A stretch of DNA of 8,651 bases. Source: Mariprofundus sp. (GTDB lineage Bacteria > Pseudomonadota > Zetaproteobacteria > Mariprofundales > Mariprofundaceae). Below, piece by piece: positions 1 through 6,749 of the stretch. The translations under genes and the position numbers were made by a program. The first letter of the stretch is position 1. The number at the start of each line of letters is the position of its first letter. The notes beneath the pieces were generated by a model. That model was given only the letters and a program-made list of their open reading frames with translations. It was not told where the DNA came from and did no database searches. Location of the stretch: contig JAUZQH010000027.1 in NCBI GenBank assembly GCA_030951065.1, positions 1 through 8,651 on the forward strand. Direction: 5' to 3'.

Positions 1-1
1 C

Positions 2-1042
2 GTGCATGCCGAAGTGCGCATGAATTATCTGGCCTCACCACCGTTGGTGGTTGCCTATGCCATTGCCGGTACAATGAATATCGATCTGTACCATGATCCG
101 ATCGGCACGGGTTCGGATGGTAACAGTGTATATTTGAAAGATATCTGGCCGACTCAGGCGGAGGTTGCTGCGGCTGTGGCCGGAGTGTCGCGTCAGCAGT
201 TCACCAAATCCTATGCCGATGTGTTTGCCGGCGATGCCAACTGGCAGAATCTGGCTGCCCCCGAAGGCGAGCGTTTCGCATGGGAAGATGATTCCACTTA
301 TATCCAGAATCCACCGTATTTCGTCGGCATGAGCAGGGAAGCGGGCAGCATAGCCGATATTGAAAACGCACGCGTCCTGGCATTGCTGGGTGACTCTGTC
401 ACCACCGACCATATTTCTCCGGCCGGTGCGATTAAAGCTGATTCTCCGGCAGGCCGTTATCTGCGCGAACACGGCGTAGCGCAGAAAGACTTCAATTCTT
501 ACGGTTCACGTCGTGGCAACCATGAAGTGATGATGCGTGGCACCTTTGCCAATATCCGTTTGCGCAATCAGCTGGCACCGGGCACAGAAGGTGGCGTCAC
601 TGTGCACCTGCCGGACGGCGAGCAAATGAGTATTTACGATGCGGCCATGCAGTATCAGAACGACAACATTCCGGCTATTGTTATTGCCGGAAAGGAATAC
701 GGTTCCGGTTCTTCGCGTGACTGGGCTGCCAAAGGGCCTGCATTGCTGGGTATCCGTGCGGCGATTGCCGAAAGCTATGAACGCATCCATCGCTCCAATC
801 TGGTCGGCATGGGCATACTGCCGTTGCAGTTTAGGGACGGAGAATCGGCTGCCGTACTCGGCCTGAGCGGTCGCGAAGTATTCAGTATTTCCGGCGTTAC
901 AGAAGGCGCACGCGAGGTTACGGTGACTGCCGATGATAAAACATTCACCGCTATTGTGCGCATCGATACACCCAAGGAATGGGACTACTACCGTCACGGG
1001 GGCATCCTGCAATACGTTTTGCGCCAGCTTGCCGCTTCGTAG
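2..1042 (+). CDS. acnA: Aconitate hydratase A, C-terminal part (5' end outside window)
   Basis: This is the last 346 residues of an AcnA-type aconitase, the TCA-cycle enzyme that interconverts citrate and isocitrate in the cytoplasm. The reading frame is open at the window edge, so the true start and the Fe-S ligand cysteines, which lie N-terminal in this family, are outside; the visible part has no cysteine. Residues 10-18 (LASPPLVVA) and 44-50 (YLKDIWP) belong to the end of the catalytic core. The swivel domain follows, with [13 protein letters not shown] (130-142), [11 protein letters not shown] (167-177) and the substrate-binding loop [12 protein letters not shown] (230-241). The order and spacing resemble E. 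coli AcnA rather than AcnB, whose domains are arranged differently. A methylcitrate dehydratase of the AcnD type is a less likely alternative because the match to AcnA is close over the whole fragment. The frame is intact and ends at TAG 1040-1042. The next gene, mutM, lies 67 bases downstream on the same strand. Confidence 0.95.
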   Translation: MHAEVRMNYLASPPLVVAYAIAGTMNIDLYHDPIGTGSDGNSVYLKDIWPTQAEVAAAVAGVSRQQFTKSYADVFAGDANWQNLAAPEGERFAWEDDSTYIQNPPYFVGMSREAGSIADIENARVLALLGDSVTTDHISPAGAIKADSPAGRYLREHGVAQKDFNSYGSRRGNHEVMMRGTFANIRLRNQLAPGTEGGVTVHLPDGEQMSIYDAAMQYQNDNIPAIVIAGKEYGSGSSRDWAAKGPALLGIRAAIAESYERIHRSNLVGMGILPLQFRDGESAAVLGLSGREVFSISGVTEGAREVTVTADDKTFTAIVRIDTPKEWDYYRHGGILQYVLRQLAAS

Positions 1043-1044
1043 CT

Positions 1045-1074
1045 GGAAATGCTTATTTCCGCTTGCGCGGGAAT
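1045..1074. repeat. Overlapping inverted repeats between acnA and mutM
   Basis: Two hairpins share one arm. The first pairs GGAAAT (1045-1050) with ATTTCC (1055-1060) around the loop GCTT. The second pairs ATTTCCGC (1055-1062) with GCGGGAAT (1067-1074) around the loop TTGC, with one G-U pair. They cannot form together. There is no T-run after the second stem, so this is not a standard intrinsic terminator. On the minus strand the second stem resembles the dispersed ATTCCCGC...GCGGGAAT palindromes of many proteobacterial genomes, so it may be a decayed copy of such a repeat. A role in transcription or mRNA stability is only inferred. Confidence 0.45.
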
Positions 1075-1109
1075 GATGTATTGGGTGGTTGCAAATATGA
1101 GTGTCGCTG

Positions 1110-1928
1110 ATGCCTGAATTGCCGGAAGTGGAAACCATCCGGACAGGGCTGGAATCGTTGCTGGCAGGCCGGGAAGTCACGAATATACGTTGCCATCGCT
1201 CCAATCTGCGTTATGCGTTGCCGGATTTATCCGGCCTGATTGGAAATGTGTTGACCGGTGTGCGTCGTCGTGCCAAATATCTGCTGTTTGAATTTGAACA
1301 GGGTGAGCAGACGCTGGTCTGGCATCTGGGCATGACCGGTCAGTTTCATGTTTTGCCTCAGGGAACCGGGGTCGGAGCGCACGAACATGTGCGTTTTGAT
1401 TTGAGCGACGGGCAGAGCCTGCGTTACCGGGATGCACGTCGTTTCGGTTATGCCGGCTTGGTGGATAGCGCTGCTTTGAATCGGCATATATGGTTTGCCC
1501 ATCTCGGGCCTGAACCACTATCGGATGCATTTAACCGTGAACATCTGGCCGCCTTTTGCGCAGGTCGCAAGGCACCGATAAAAAATATCATCATGGATGC
1601 ATCTGTTGTGGTCGGGGTCGGTAATATTTATGCCTCGGAATCGTTATTCAGGGCCGGCATTCACCCGGCCCGGGCCGCCGGCAGGATTGCTTCCGCGCGG
1701 CTCGGTCTGCTGGTGGGTACTGTCAAAGCAGTATTGGCAGAAGCGATTGAAGCCGGGGGAAGCACGATCAGTGATTTCGTGCATGCCGATGGCAAGCCCG
1801 GCTATTTTGCCCATCAGTTTCAGGTCTATGGTCGCCGGGATCAGCCCTGTTACCGTTGCGGTGCAGCCATCAAACGCATGACACAGGCGGGACGCAGTAC
1901 ATTTTATTGTGGTGGCTGCCAGCACTAA
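1110..1928 (+). CDS. mutM: Formamidopyrimidine-DNA glycosylase (MutM/Fpg)
   Basis: This is a 272-residue bifunctional DNA glycosylase/AP lyase that removes 8-oxoguanine and ring-opened purines in base-excision repair. The N-terminus is MPELPEVET, whose proline becomes the catalytic N-terminal residue once Met is removed, followed by the catalytic Glu. This fixes the start at ATG 1110, although the frame stays open to GTG 1101; starting there would bury the proline and should inactivate the enzyme. Other family marks are RRRAKYLLF (52-60) with the conserved Lys56, HLGM (72-75), DARRFG (108-113), GVGNIYASE (169-177), and a C-terminal zinc finger with Cys247, Cys250, Cys267 and Cys270. The length is close to that of E. 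coli Fpg. No good Shine-Dalgarno sequence sits just before ATG 1110; the nearest purine-rich stretch (GGGTGG, 1083-1088) is better placed for ATG 1097 or GTG 1101. Co-transcription with acnA is possible but not shown. Confidence 0.96.
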   Translation: MPELPEVETIRTGLESLLAGREVTNIRCHRSNLRYALPDLSGLIGNVLTGVRRRAKYLLFEFEQGEQTLVWHLGMTGQFHVLPQGTGVGAHEHVRFDLSDGQSLRYRDARRFGYAGLVDSAALNRHIWFAHLGPEPLSDAFNREHLAAFCAGRKAPIKNIIMDASVVVGVGNIYASESLFRAGIHPARAAGRIASARLGLLVGTVKAVLAEAIEAGGSTISDFVHADGKPGYFAHQFQVYGRRDQPCYRCGAAIKRMTQAGRSTFYCGGCQH

Positions 1929-1965
1929 TATGCCGCCCAAATGATATTGACGATTCAGAGTTCAC

Positions 1966-2001
1966 CTAATGCAGTAAGGCGATGGCCTTTTTCAGCATTA
2001 G
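1966..2001 (+). terminator. Probable terminator after mutM
   Basis: This is a nested inverted repeat. The outer arms are CTAATGC (1966-1972) and GCATTAG (1995-2001), a perfect 7-bp match. Inside, AAGGC (1976-1980) pairs with GCCTT (1985-1989) around the loop GATG, and the pairing runs into five Ts (1988-1992). The short stem with a T-run on the plus strand fits an intrinsic terminator 37 bases after the mutM stop codon. The minus-strand version has no good T-run, so termination of the convergent histidine kinase gene here is less certain. The 5-bp stem is weak, which limits confidence. Confidence 0.5.
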
Positions 2002-2157
2002 CCGAAAAACAGTGGAATTACAAGGCGATAATATCGTAAGATATTGATATATAAGGGAATTGAATTATTCGGTGACGAAGATGGGTTAATAAAGCAATCC
2101 CAATGCCATAATTACACTGATTGCAGAGCTGTGCATGTTGATAATATACGATTCCGG
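2002..2157. other. AT-rich convergent intergenic stretch, no gene seen
   Basis: This segment separates the ends of mutM and the histidine kinase gene. It is visibly more AT-rich than the flanking coding sequence. It holds small palindromes, such as CGATA-A-TATCG (2026-2036) and GAAT-T-ATTC (2062-2070), but no reading frame resembling a known family. A plus-strand frame starting near 2044 runs into the antisense of the kinase and has no recognisable content. I see no convincing promoter, and no clear terminator for the minus-strand kinase gene. Confidence 0.4.
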
Positions 2158-4119
2158 TTATTTTGTTGCAGCACTGATTGCCGTATTGAGCGCAGCCATA
2201 AGGACTTCGGGTCTGTACGGTTTTTGCACAAAAGAGGCCAGCCCTTTGCCGGTAAAACGACTGGTTGCTTCCTGTTCATTATAACCGCTGGACAGAATTA
2301 CCTGTACGTTCGGGTTGATTCGATGCAGTTCCCGGAAACACCCCTTTCCGTCCAGTCTGGGCATTGTCATGTCCAGCAGTACCGCGACAATATCGTGTTG
2401 ATGTTGGCGGTACACATCCACGCCATCCAGACCATCTACAGCGCAAAGCGTATCAAACCCCATATCTTCTATCATCAGCGCAGCCACTTCCCGAACTGTT
2501 TCTTCATCATCAATCACCAGTACGGTTCCTGAATTGCACCGTAATTCAGGGGGTGGTGAGTTGGCAGGAACAGCTGCGCTATCTTGTTTGGACACAGGAA
2601 ACAGCACCTTGATTGTGGTGCCTTCACCCGGCTCAGAATAGACTTTGATCGCGCCCTGATGCCCCCGAACAATGCCAAGCACAGCGCTCATGCCCAACCC
2701 ATGTCCCTTCTCTTTGGTGGTGAAAAATGGTTCAAACAGGTGCTCTTGTGTGACCTTATCCATACCGCAGCCGGTATCGGATACTTCAAGAAAAACATAG
2801 CGACCATCGCTCAATTCATCATACACGAATGTGGAATCAAGATAGGCTCGATCAACTTGCATCACGCCGGTATCGATTGTAACAACGCCACTGTTACCTG
2901 CAATAGCATCTGAAGCATTGATCACGAAATTCATAACGATCTGTTGCATTTGCGAGGCATCCGCTTCGATTTGGGGCAGGTTTTTGGCAAGCCGGCATTT
3001 TAGCACCACGCCCTTTTCAATGGAGACCTCCAACAGTTTGATAATGTTTTCCACGATCTCTGACAGGTTGACAGGCTCGACGACAAACTTGCCTTTGCCG
3101 GAATAAGCCAGCATCTGTTTACACAACTCTGCTGCTTTTTCACTGGAATCCACAATATTGTTTAGATATCTCTGGGTTGATTGCGGGTCGGTCATGTTCT
3201 TTCGTTCAGCCAGAGCGGCATTGCCAAGGATAGCAGTGAGGATATTATTGAAATCGTGAGCAATACCGCCGGCCAGCACCCCCATGCTTTCCAGGCGCTG
3301 GATATGCTCAAAGCGCCTCTGCTGTTCTTTCTCTGCACGCAGATCGTGTGCAATGACAGAATATGATTCGATGGAGCCGTCAGGTTGCTTTTGCGCGCTA
3401 AACGCTGCACGCGCAGGTATATTCTGACCATTCTGATGAGCAAAAAGGATCTCGGTTTGATAACTGCCCATCCGGATGAGATCCGGAAATATTCGGGAAT
3501 GAAGGCGTTCTGCTTCAACGGCGGGGTAAAAATCTGCTATCGTCATGCGGGTAACATCATCATCCGCCGACAACCCGACCATGCTACGCCCGGCAGTATT
3601 CACGTACATAACCTTGCCATCCGCATCAGCCATACCAATAAAATCGGAGCTGTTATCCAGGATGGCTAGCAGCCGCTCTCGTTCACCCTCAGATGCCTTT
3701 CGATCAGTGATATCCGTTAAGGTGCCTGATCGCATTAGCGCCTTACCAACATCGTCGCGCACCAGACTGGCATAAACCTCTACCCAGCGAAAACCGCCAT
3801 CGCGATGCCTGTATCGAATTTCGTAACGCAAATTATCTTCATTTCCGGACAGGAGGGCGTGAAACAGTTCAAGGTTATACTGACGATCCTCGGGCAATAC
3901 ATAGTCGAGAAAACTGTTGCCGATACAGTCTTCAATGTCGAAACCCGTCAACTCGGTCCATGCATCATTCAAAAAGTTCCAGCGGCCTTCCATATCCGTT
4001 TGAAAAACGACCTCTTTAAGGCTGTTGACCAGGCGTTTATATCGGGTTTCACTCTCTTGCAGCGCCTCAAAAAGTCGATATTGCGCCTGGATGGCTTTCT
4101 CGTCAGTGGTTGGCTTCAT
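2158..4119 (-). CDS. Soluble PAS-PAS hybrid histidine kinase with C-terminal receiver
   Basis: This is a 653-residue hybrid sensor kinase. No transmembrane segment or signal peptide is visible, so it should sense something in the cytoplasm. A first PAS/PAC domain spans about 25-142 (FRWVEVYAS, TDITDRK) and a second about 148-265. The phosphoacceptor helix follows with GGIAHDFNN, placing the autophosphorylated His at 288. The ATPase domain has an N-box with Asn401 (MNFVINASDA), DTGCGM (448-453), FEPFFTTK (462-469) and GHGLGMS (472-478). A Pro-rich linker near 515-525 leads to the receiver domain, with acidic residues 537-538, phosphoacceptor Asp583 (LLDMTMP) and Lys633 (QKPY). All catalytic residues look intact. 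No output domain is attached and no response-regulator gene lies beside it, so phosphate presumably passes to a separate phosphotransfer protein. The start ATG is 11 bases after the stop of the isochorismatase-family gene and has little Shine-Dalgarno sequence, which suggests an operon with translational coupling. The ligand is unknown. Confidence 0.93.
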   Translation of the reverse strand: MKPTTDEKAIQAQYRLFEALQESETRYKRLVNSLKEVVFQTDMEGRWNFLNDAWTELTGFDIEDCIGNSFLDYVLPEDRQYNLELFHALLSGNEDNLRYEIRYRHRDGGFRWVEVYASLVRDDVGKALMRSGTLTDITDRKASEGERERLLAILDNSSDFIGMADADGKVMYVNTAGRSMVGLSADDDVTRMTIADFYPAVEAERLHSRIFPDLIRMGSYQTEILFAHQNGQNIPARAAFSAQKQPDGSIESYSVIAHDLRAEKEQQRRFEHIQRLESMGVLAGGIAHDFNNILTAILGNAALAERKNMTDPQSTQRYLNNIVDSSEKAAELCKQMLAYSGKGKFVVEPVNLSEIVENIIKLLEVSIEKGVVLKCRLAKNLPQIEADASQMQQIVMNFVINASDAIAGNSGVVTIDTGVMQVDRAYLDSTFVYDELSDGRYVFLEVSDTGCGMDKVTQEHLFEPFFTTKEKGHGLGMSAVLGIVRGHQGAIKVYSEPGEGTTIKVLFPVSKQDSAAVPANSPPPELRCNSGTVLVIDDEETVREVAALMIEDMGFDTLCAVDGLDGVDVYRQHQHDIVAVLLDMTMPRLDGKGCFRELHRINPNVQVILSSGYNEQEATSRFTGKGLASFVQKPYRPEVLMAALNTAISAATK

Positions 4120-4130
4120 GGTCTTAAAGC

Positions 4131-4724
4131 TTAACGAATGGCTTCAATCAAAGCGTGGTGATCCAGCACATTGGCGTAGAGGGGAAAAATATTTTCACAG
4201 TAGAAGTCCTGCTCCATATCTGTCCGGCCACAAGTCGCATCACGTAACACATAAACGGAAAAGCCGCGTTCATGGGCAGACCGGCCGGTTGAGTCGATGC
4301 AAATCGAAGTGACCACACCAGCCAGCACAACATGTTGAATACCATGTTTCCTGAGCACATTCTCCAGTTCCGTCCGGGCAAAAGCATTCAACCCGCGCTT
4401 CCCAGGCACCTCGATAATTCTATCGCCAAAGGATTTTAATTCAGCAATCGTTTCACCGCCATATGAACTGCGTTTAAATGCTCCGACATCCTTGATGGTT
4501 TTCAAAATACCGACAGGCTGATCCAGTTCCTGGTAGTCATCAGTGAACAGGATGGGCGTAGAAATGATCGTAAGTTTTGAATCAGCCAACGCGTTTAGCA
4601 TTTCCAGCGTATTGGCAAGCACTGCTTTTGCATCACTTTCAATCACGCCGTGCAATATGCCATCAGCTTCAAAATAGTCATTCTGATAACCGATCAGTAT
4701 AAGTGCGGTGTTTTCCGGATTCAT
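4131..4724 (-). CDS. Isochorismatase-family cysteine hydrolase
   Basis: This is a 197-residue protein with the alpha/beta fold signature of the isochorismatase/nicotinamidase superfamily. These enzymes hydrolyse small amides or vinyl ethers with an Asp-Lys-Cys triad. The likely triad is Asp16 (LIGYQNDYF), Lys109 (VPGKRG) and Cys142 (GVVTSICIDS). The GVVTS segment before the cysteine carries the usual non-prolyl cis-peptide region, and RSAHERGFSVYVLRDA is typical of the strand and helix that follow. No signal peptide is seen, so it should be cytoplasmic. The frame is open upstream to 4856, but ATG 4722-4724 is chosen because GGAGGGAAGG lies just before it and the family's first beta strand starts right after it. 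It is the first gene of a minus-strand pair with the hybrid kinase. The substrate cannot be read from the sequence; nicotinamidase, ureidoacrylate or N-carbamoyl amidohydrolase-like activities are all possible, and none is favoured. Confidence 0.9.
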   Translation of the reverse strand: MNPENTALILIGYQNDYFEADGILHGVIESDAKAVLANTLEMLNALADSKLTIISTPILFTDDYQELDQPVGILKTIKDVGAFKRSSYGGETIAELKSFGDRIIEVPGKRGLNAFARTELENVLRKHGIQHVVLAGVVTSICIDSTGRSAHERGFSVYVLRDATCGRTDMEQDFYCENIFPLYANVLDHHALIEAIR

Positions 4725-4838
4725 ACTACCTTCCCTCCATGCAGAAATTGACAACTGTGTAAAAAACCATCGTCGGCCCGTGGCATTTGTTCGCAGCAAA
4801 CCTCTTAAACTGCAAGTGTTGTTGCAATATCCTGACAA

Positions 4839-4854
4839 GCCAACCTGCTTTGGC
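4839..4854. repeat. Short inverted repeat upstream of argS
   Basis: GCCAA (4839-4843) and TTGGC (4850-4854) form a 5-bp inverted repeat around the 6-base spacer CCTGCT. It ends two bases before the tandem 12-bp repeats. The size and position would suit a regulator half-site pair or a small hairpin, but a 5-bp repeat can easily arise by chance. Confidence 0.3.
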
Positions 4855-4856
4855 AA

Positions 4857-4892
4857 GATTTTCTCGCAGATTTTCTCGCAGATTTTCTCGCC
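4857..4892. repeat. Three tandem 12-bp repeats upstream of argS
   Basis: The unit GATTTTCTCGCA occurs three times head to tail at 4857-4868, 4869-4880 and 4881-4892; the last copy differs only in its final base (C for A). The array lies in the divergent region, 132 bases before the hydrolase ATG on one side and 117 bases before the chosen argS start on the other. Near-perfect identity implies recent expansion by slippage or selection as repeated binding sites. It lacks the spacers of a CRISPR array. Function is unknown. Confidence 0.85.
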
Positions 4893-5009
4893 GGTTTGAC
4901 GAGCTGGTTCAGCGCAATGATGCCGATTTCCTTGCTCCTGAGCTTACCCCGTGAAAGATTGATAGAAGGCGGTTACCATGCGCCGAATTTGATTGATGTG
5001 GAGAAACAC

Positions 5010-6716
5010 GTGAAACAGGCACTGGAGAAGGCAATAAAACAGGCGCTGGAAACCTTGCTGGCGGAGCATCCCGATGCCGCGATTCCGCCGGTGGTATTGA
5101 ATCGCCCCAAACAGAAAGAGCATGGTGATTATGCTGCCAATGTGGCCATGCCGCTGGCGCGTGTATTGAAACAGAGTCCGCAACAGATTGCTGCGCGTAT
5201 TCTGGAAGTGGTCAAGTGGCCGGATGCGGTTGAAGGGGCCGAGATTGCCGGCCCCGGCTTTATCAATATTCGTTTGCAGCAAGCCAGTGAAGCGGCAATT
5301 CTGAAAGCCATCATCACTGCAGGTGAACAGTATGGTCGTGTGACCGGGGCGGGCGATGCCCAAAAGATCAATCTCGAATTTGTCTCGGCCAACCCGACCG
5401 GTCCCATGCATGTCGGTCACGGGCGTGGTGCTGTGGTGGGCGATGCGCTGGCCAATGTGCTTTCCGCTGTCGGGCACGATGTGCAGCGTGAATATTATAT
5501 CAATGATGCCGGTGCCCAGATCGGGGTGCTGGCGAACAGTGTCTGGTTGCGTATGCAGGAATTGCAGGGCGAGACGATTAAGTTCCCCGAAGGTGCTTAT
5601 CCGGGGGAATATATTGTAGAGATTGCTCGTGGAATATTGGCTGAGCATGATTATCAGACGCTGCTGTCGCTGGATGAATCTGATCGACTGAAGCAGATCG
5701 GACAGCTGGCTATTGATGCCAATATGGCCATGATACGGGATGATCTGGATGCCATCGGCATCCGCTTCGATCTGTATTTTTCCGAGCAGGATTTGCACAG
5801 CAGCGGCAGTGTCACCGAATTGATTGGGCGTCTGCAGGCTGACGGTGTGGTTTATACCGGTATTTTGCCGCCACCGAAGGGCAAGGAAGTTTCCGATTAT
5901 AAACCGGTAGAACAATTATTGTTCCGCACTACCGATTTCGGTGATGATGTGGATCGTCCACTGGTCAAACAGGATGGTACAGCCACCTATTTTGCTGCCG
6001 ATATCGCTTACCATTATGATAAACACCGGCGTGGTTTTGATCGTATGATTGATATCTGGGGTGCTGACCACGGTGGTTATGTCACTCGTGTACAGGCAGC
6101 GATGAAAGCGCTGATCAAGGCGGAAGCACAGCCGGATGTACTGCTGGTACAGATGGTTAATCTGACCCGTGATGGCAAGCCCGTGAAAATGTCCAAACGT
6201 GCCGGAACATTTGTTACGCTGCGTGAAGTGGTCGACGAAGTCGGTTCAGATGCGGTGCGTTTTAACTTTATGACACGCCGGGTGGAGAGCCAGCTTGATT
6301 TTGATCTGGAGGCAGCTAAAAAACAGAATGATGAAAATCCGGTTTATTATGTCCAGTATGCCCATGCACGCATTGCCGCGATTTTACGCAAGGCGGCAGA
6401 AGAAGGTGTTGAGCTTGCAGATGCTGACAGGGTGGATGTGTCGTCCCTGACTTCACATGAAGAGCAGCGCCTGATCGCCCATTTGCTGGCTTATCCGGAG
6501 ACGCTTACAAAGGCGGCGGCACGACTGGAAGCATATCGTGTGGCGACATATGTGATGCGTCTGGCAGCGGATTTCCATAGTTTTTACCACAAACACAAAG
6601 TGGTCACGGATGATGCGGGGCTGACCTCGGCACGGATTGTCCTGATCCGGGCTGTTGGCCAGGTGATTCGTAATGCATTGTCCATCCTGGGCGTGTCTGC
6701 ACCGGATCGTATGTAA
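5010..6716 (+). CDS. argS: Arginyl-tRNA synthetase
   Basis: This class I aminoacyl-tRNA synthetase charges tRNA-Arg with arginine in the cytoplasm. From GTG 5010 it has 568 residues, normal for ArgS. The N-terminal domain includes the EHGDYAANVAM and EIAGPGFINI segments. The Rossmann catalytic domain has FVSANPTGPMHVGHG, with HVGH (the HIGH motif) at 134-137, and VKMSKRAGTF, with KMSKR at 393-397. A DALR-type helical anticodon-binding domain ends the protein. GTG 5010 is chosen because GGAG (5000-5003) lies six bases before it and it puts the HGDY motif at about residue 38, as expected for the family. The frame is open back to TTG 4896, so ATG 4917, TTG 4989 or GTG 4998 are alternatives. The KMSKR loop is fully canonical, whereas some ArgS, including that of E. 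coli, have a degenerate one. It is the first gene of a plus-strand cluster; the SPOR gene starts 33 bases downstream. Confidence 0.96.
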   Translation: MKQALEKAIKQALETLLAEHPDAAIPPVVLNRPKQKEHGDYAANVAMPLARVLKQSPQQIAARILEVVKWPDAVEGAEIAGPGFINIRLQQASEAAILKAIITAGEQYGRVTGAGDAQKINLEFVSANPTGPMHVGHGRGAVVGDALANVLSAVGHDVQREYYINDAGAQIGVLANSVWLRMQELQGETIKFPEGAYPGEYIVEIARGILAEHDYQTLLSLDESDRLKQIGQLAIDANMAMIRDDLDAIGIRFDLYFSEQDLHSSGSVTELIGRLQADGVVYTGILPPPKGKEVSDYKPVEQLLFRTTDFGDDVDRPLVKQDGTATYFAADIAYHYDKHRRGFDRMIDIWGADHGGYVTRVQAAMKALIKAEAQPDVLLVQMVNLTRDGKPVKMSKRAGTFVTLREVVDEVGSDAVRFNFMTRRVESQLDFDLEAAKKQNDENPVYYVQYAHARIAAILRKAAEEGVELADADRVDVSSLTSHEEQRLIAHLLAYPETLTKAAARLEAYRVATYVMRLAADFHSFYHKHKVVTDDAGLTSARIVLIRAVGQVIRNALSILGVSAPDRM

Positions 6717-6749
6717 TGCATAATCATCAGCCGATGGCAGGAGTGGTTA

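Larger units (their letters stand above)
4725..5009. promoter_or_regulatory. Divergent intergenic region between the hydrolase gene and argS
   Basis: This region of about 285 bases must hold the promoter of the minus-strand hydrolase-kinase pair and probably that of the plus-strand argS cluster. It contains the hydrolase Shine-Dalgarno sequence (plus-strand CCTTCCCTCC, 4729-4738), a small inverted repeat (4839-4854) and three 12-bp tandem repeats (4857-4892). A perfect TTGACA (4748-4753, +) and a TTGACG (4896-4901, +) occur, but neither has a good -10 box at normal spacing. The promoters therefore cannot be placed by eye. The frame of argS stays open through the right-hand 114 bases, so some of this could be coding if an earlier start is used. 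Confidence 0.4.

Noticed and set aside
506..1204. Minus-strand open frame of 232 codons across acnA and mutM
   Set aside because: It overlaps two conserved genes on the opposite strand and encodes nothing recognisable.
2121..2148. TTGCAG with AATATA as a plus-strand promoter driving antisense RNA into the kinase gene
   Set aside because: The match is weak, the region is AT-rich so such pairs arise by chance, and no downstream RNA structure supports it.
2044..2532. Plus-strand open frame of 162 codons at the end of the kinase gene
   Set aside because: Most of it is antisense to the clearly coding receiver domain, it has no recognisable family content, and it has no convincing start signal.
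4748..4776. TTGACA (4748-4753) as a plus-strand -35 box
   Set aside because: At 16-18 bases downstream the sequence is GC-rich (around CGTCGG) with no -10 match.
4725..4856. 44-residue N-terminal extension of the hydrolase
   Set aside because: The strong Shine-Dalgarno sequence is directly before ATG 4724 and the extension does not resemble the family.
4857..4892. Possible CRISPR array
   Set aside because: The 12-bp units abut with no spacers, there are only three, and there are no cas genes.
4944..5915. Minus-strand open frame of 323 codons inside argS
   Set aside because: It is antisense to well-conserved ArgS sequence and its product resembles no family; long antisense frames are a by-product of argS codon use.
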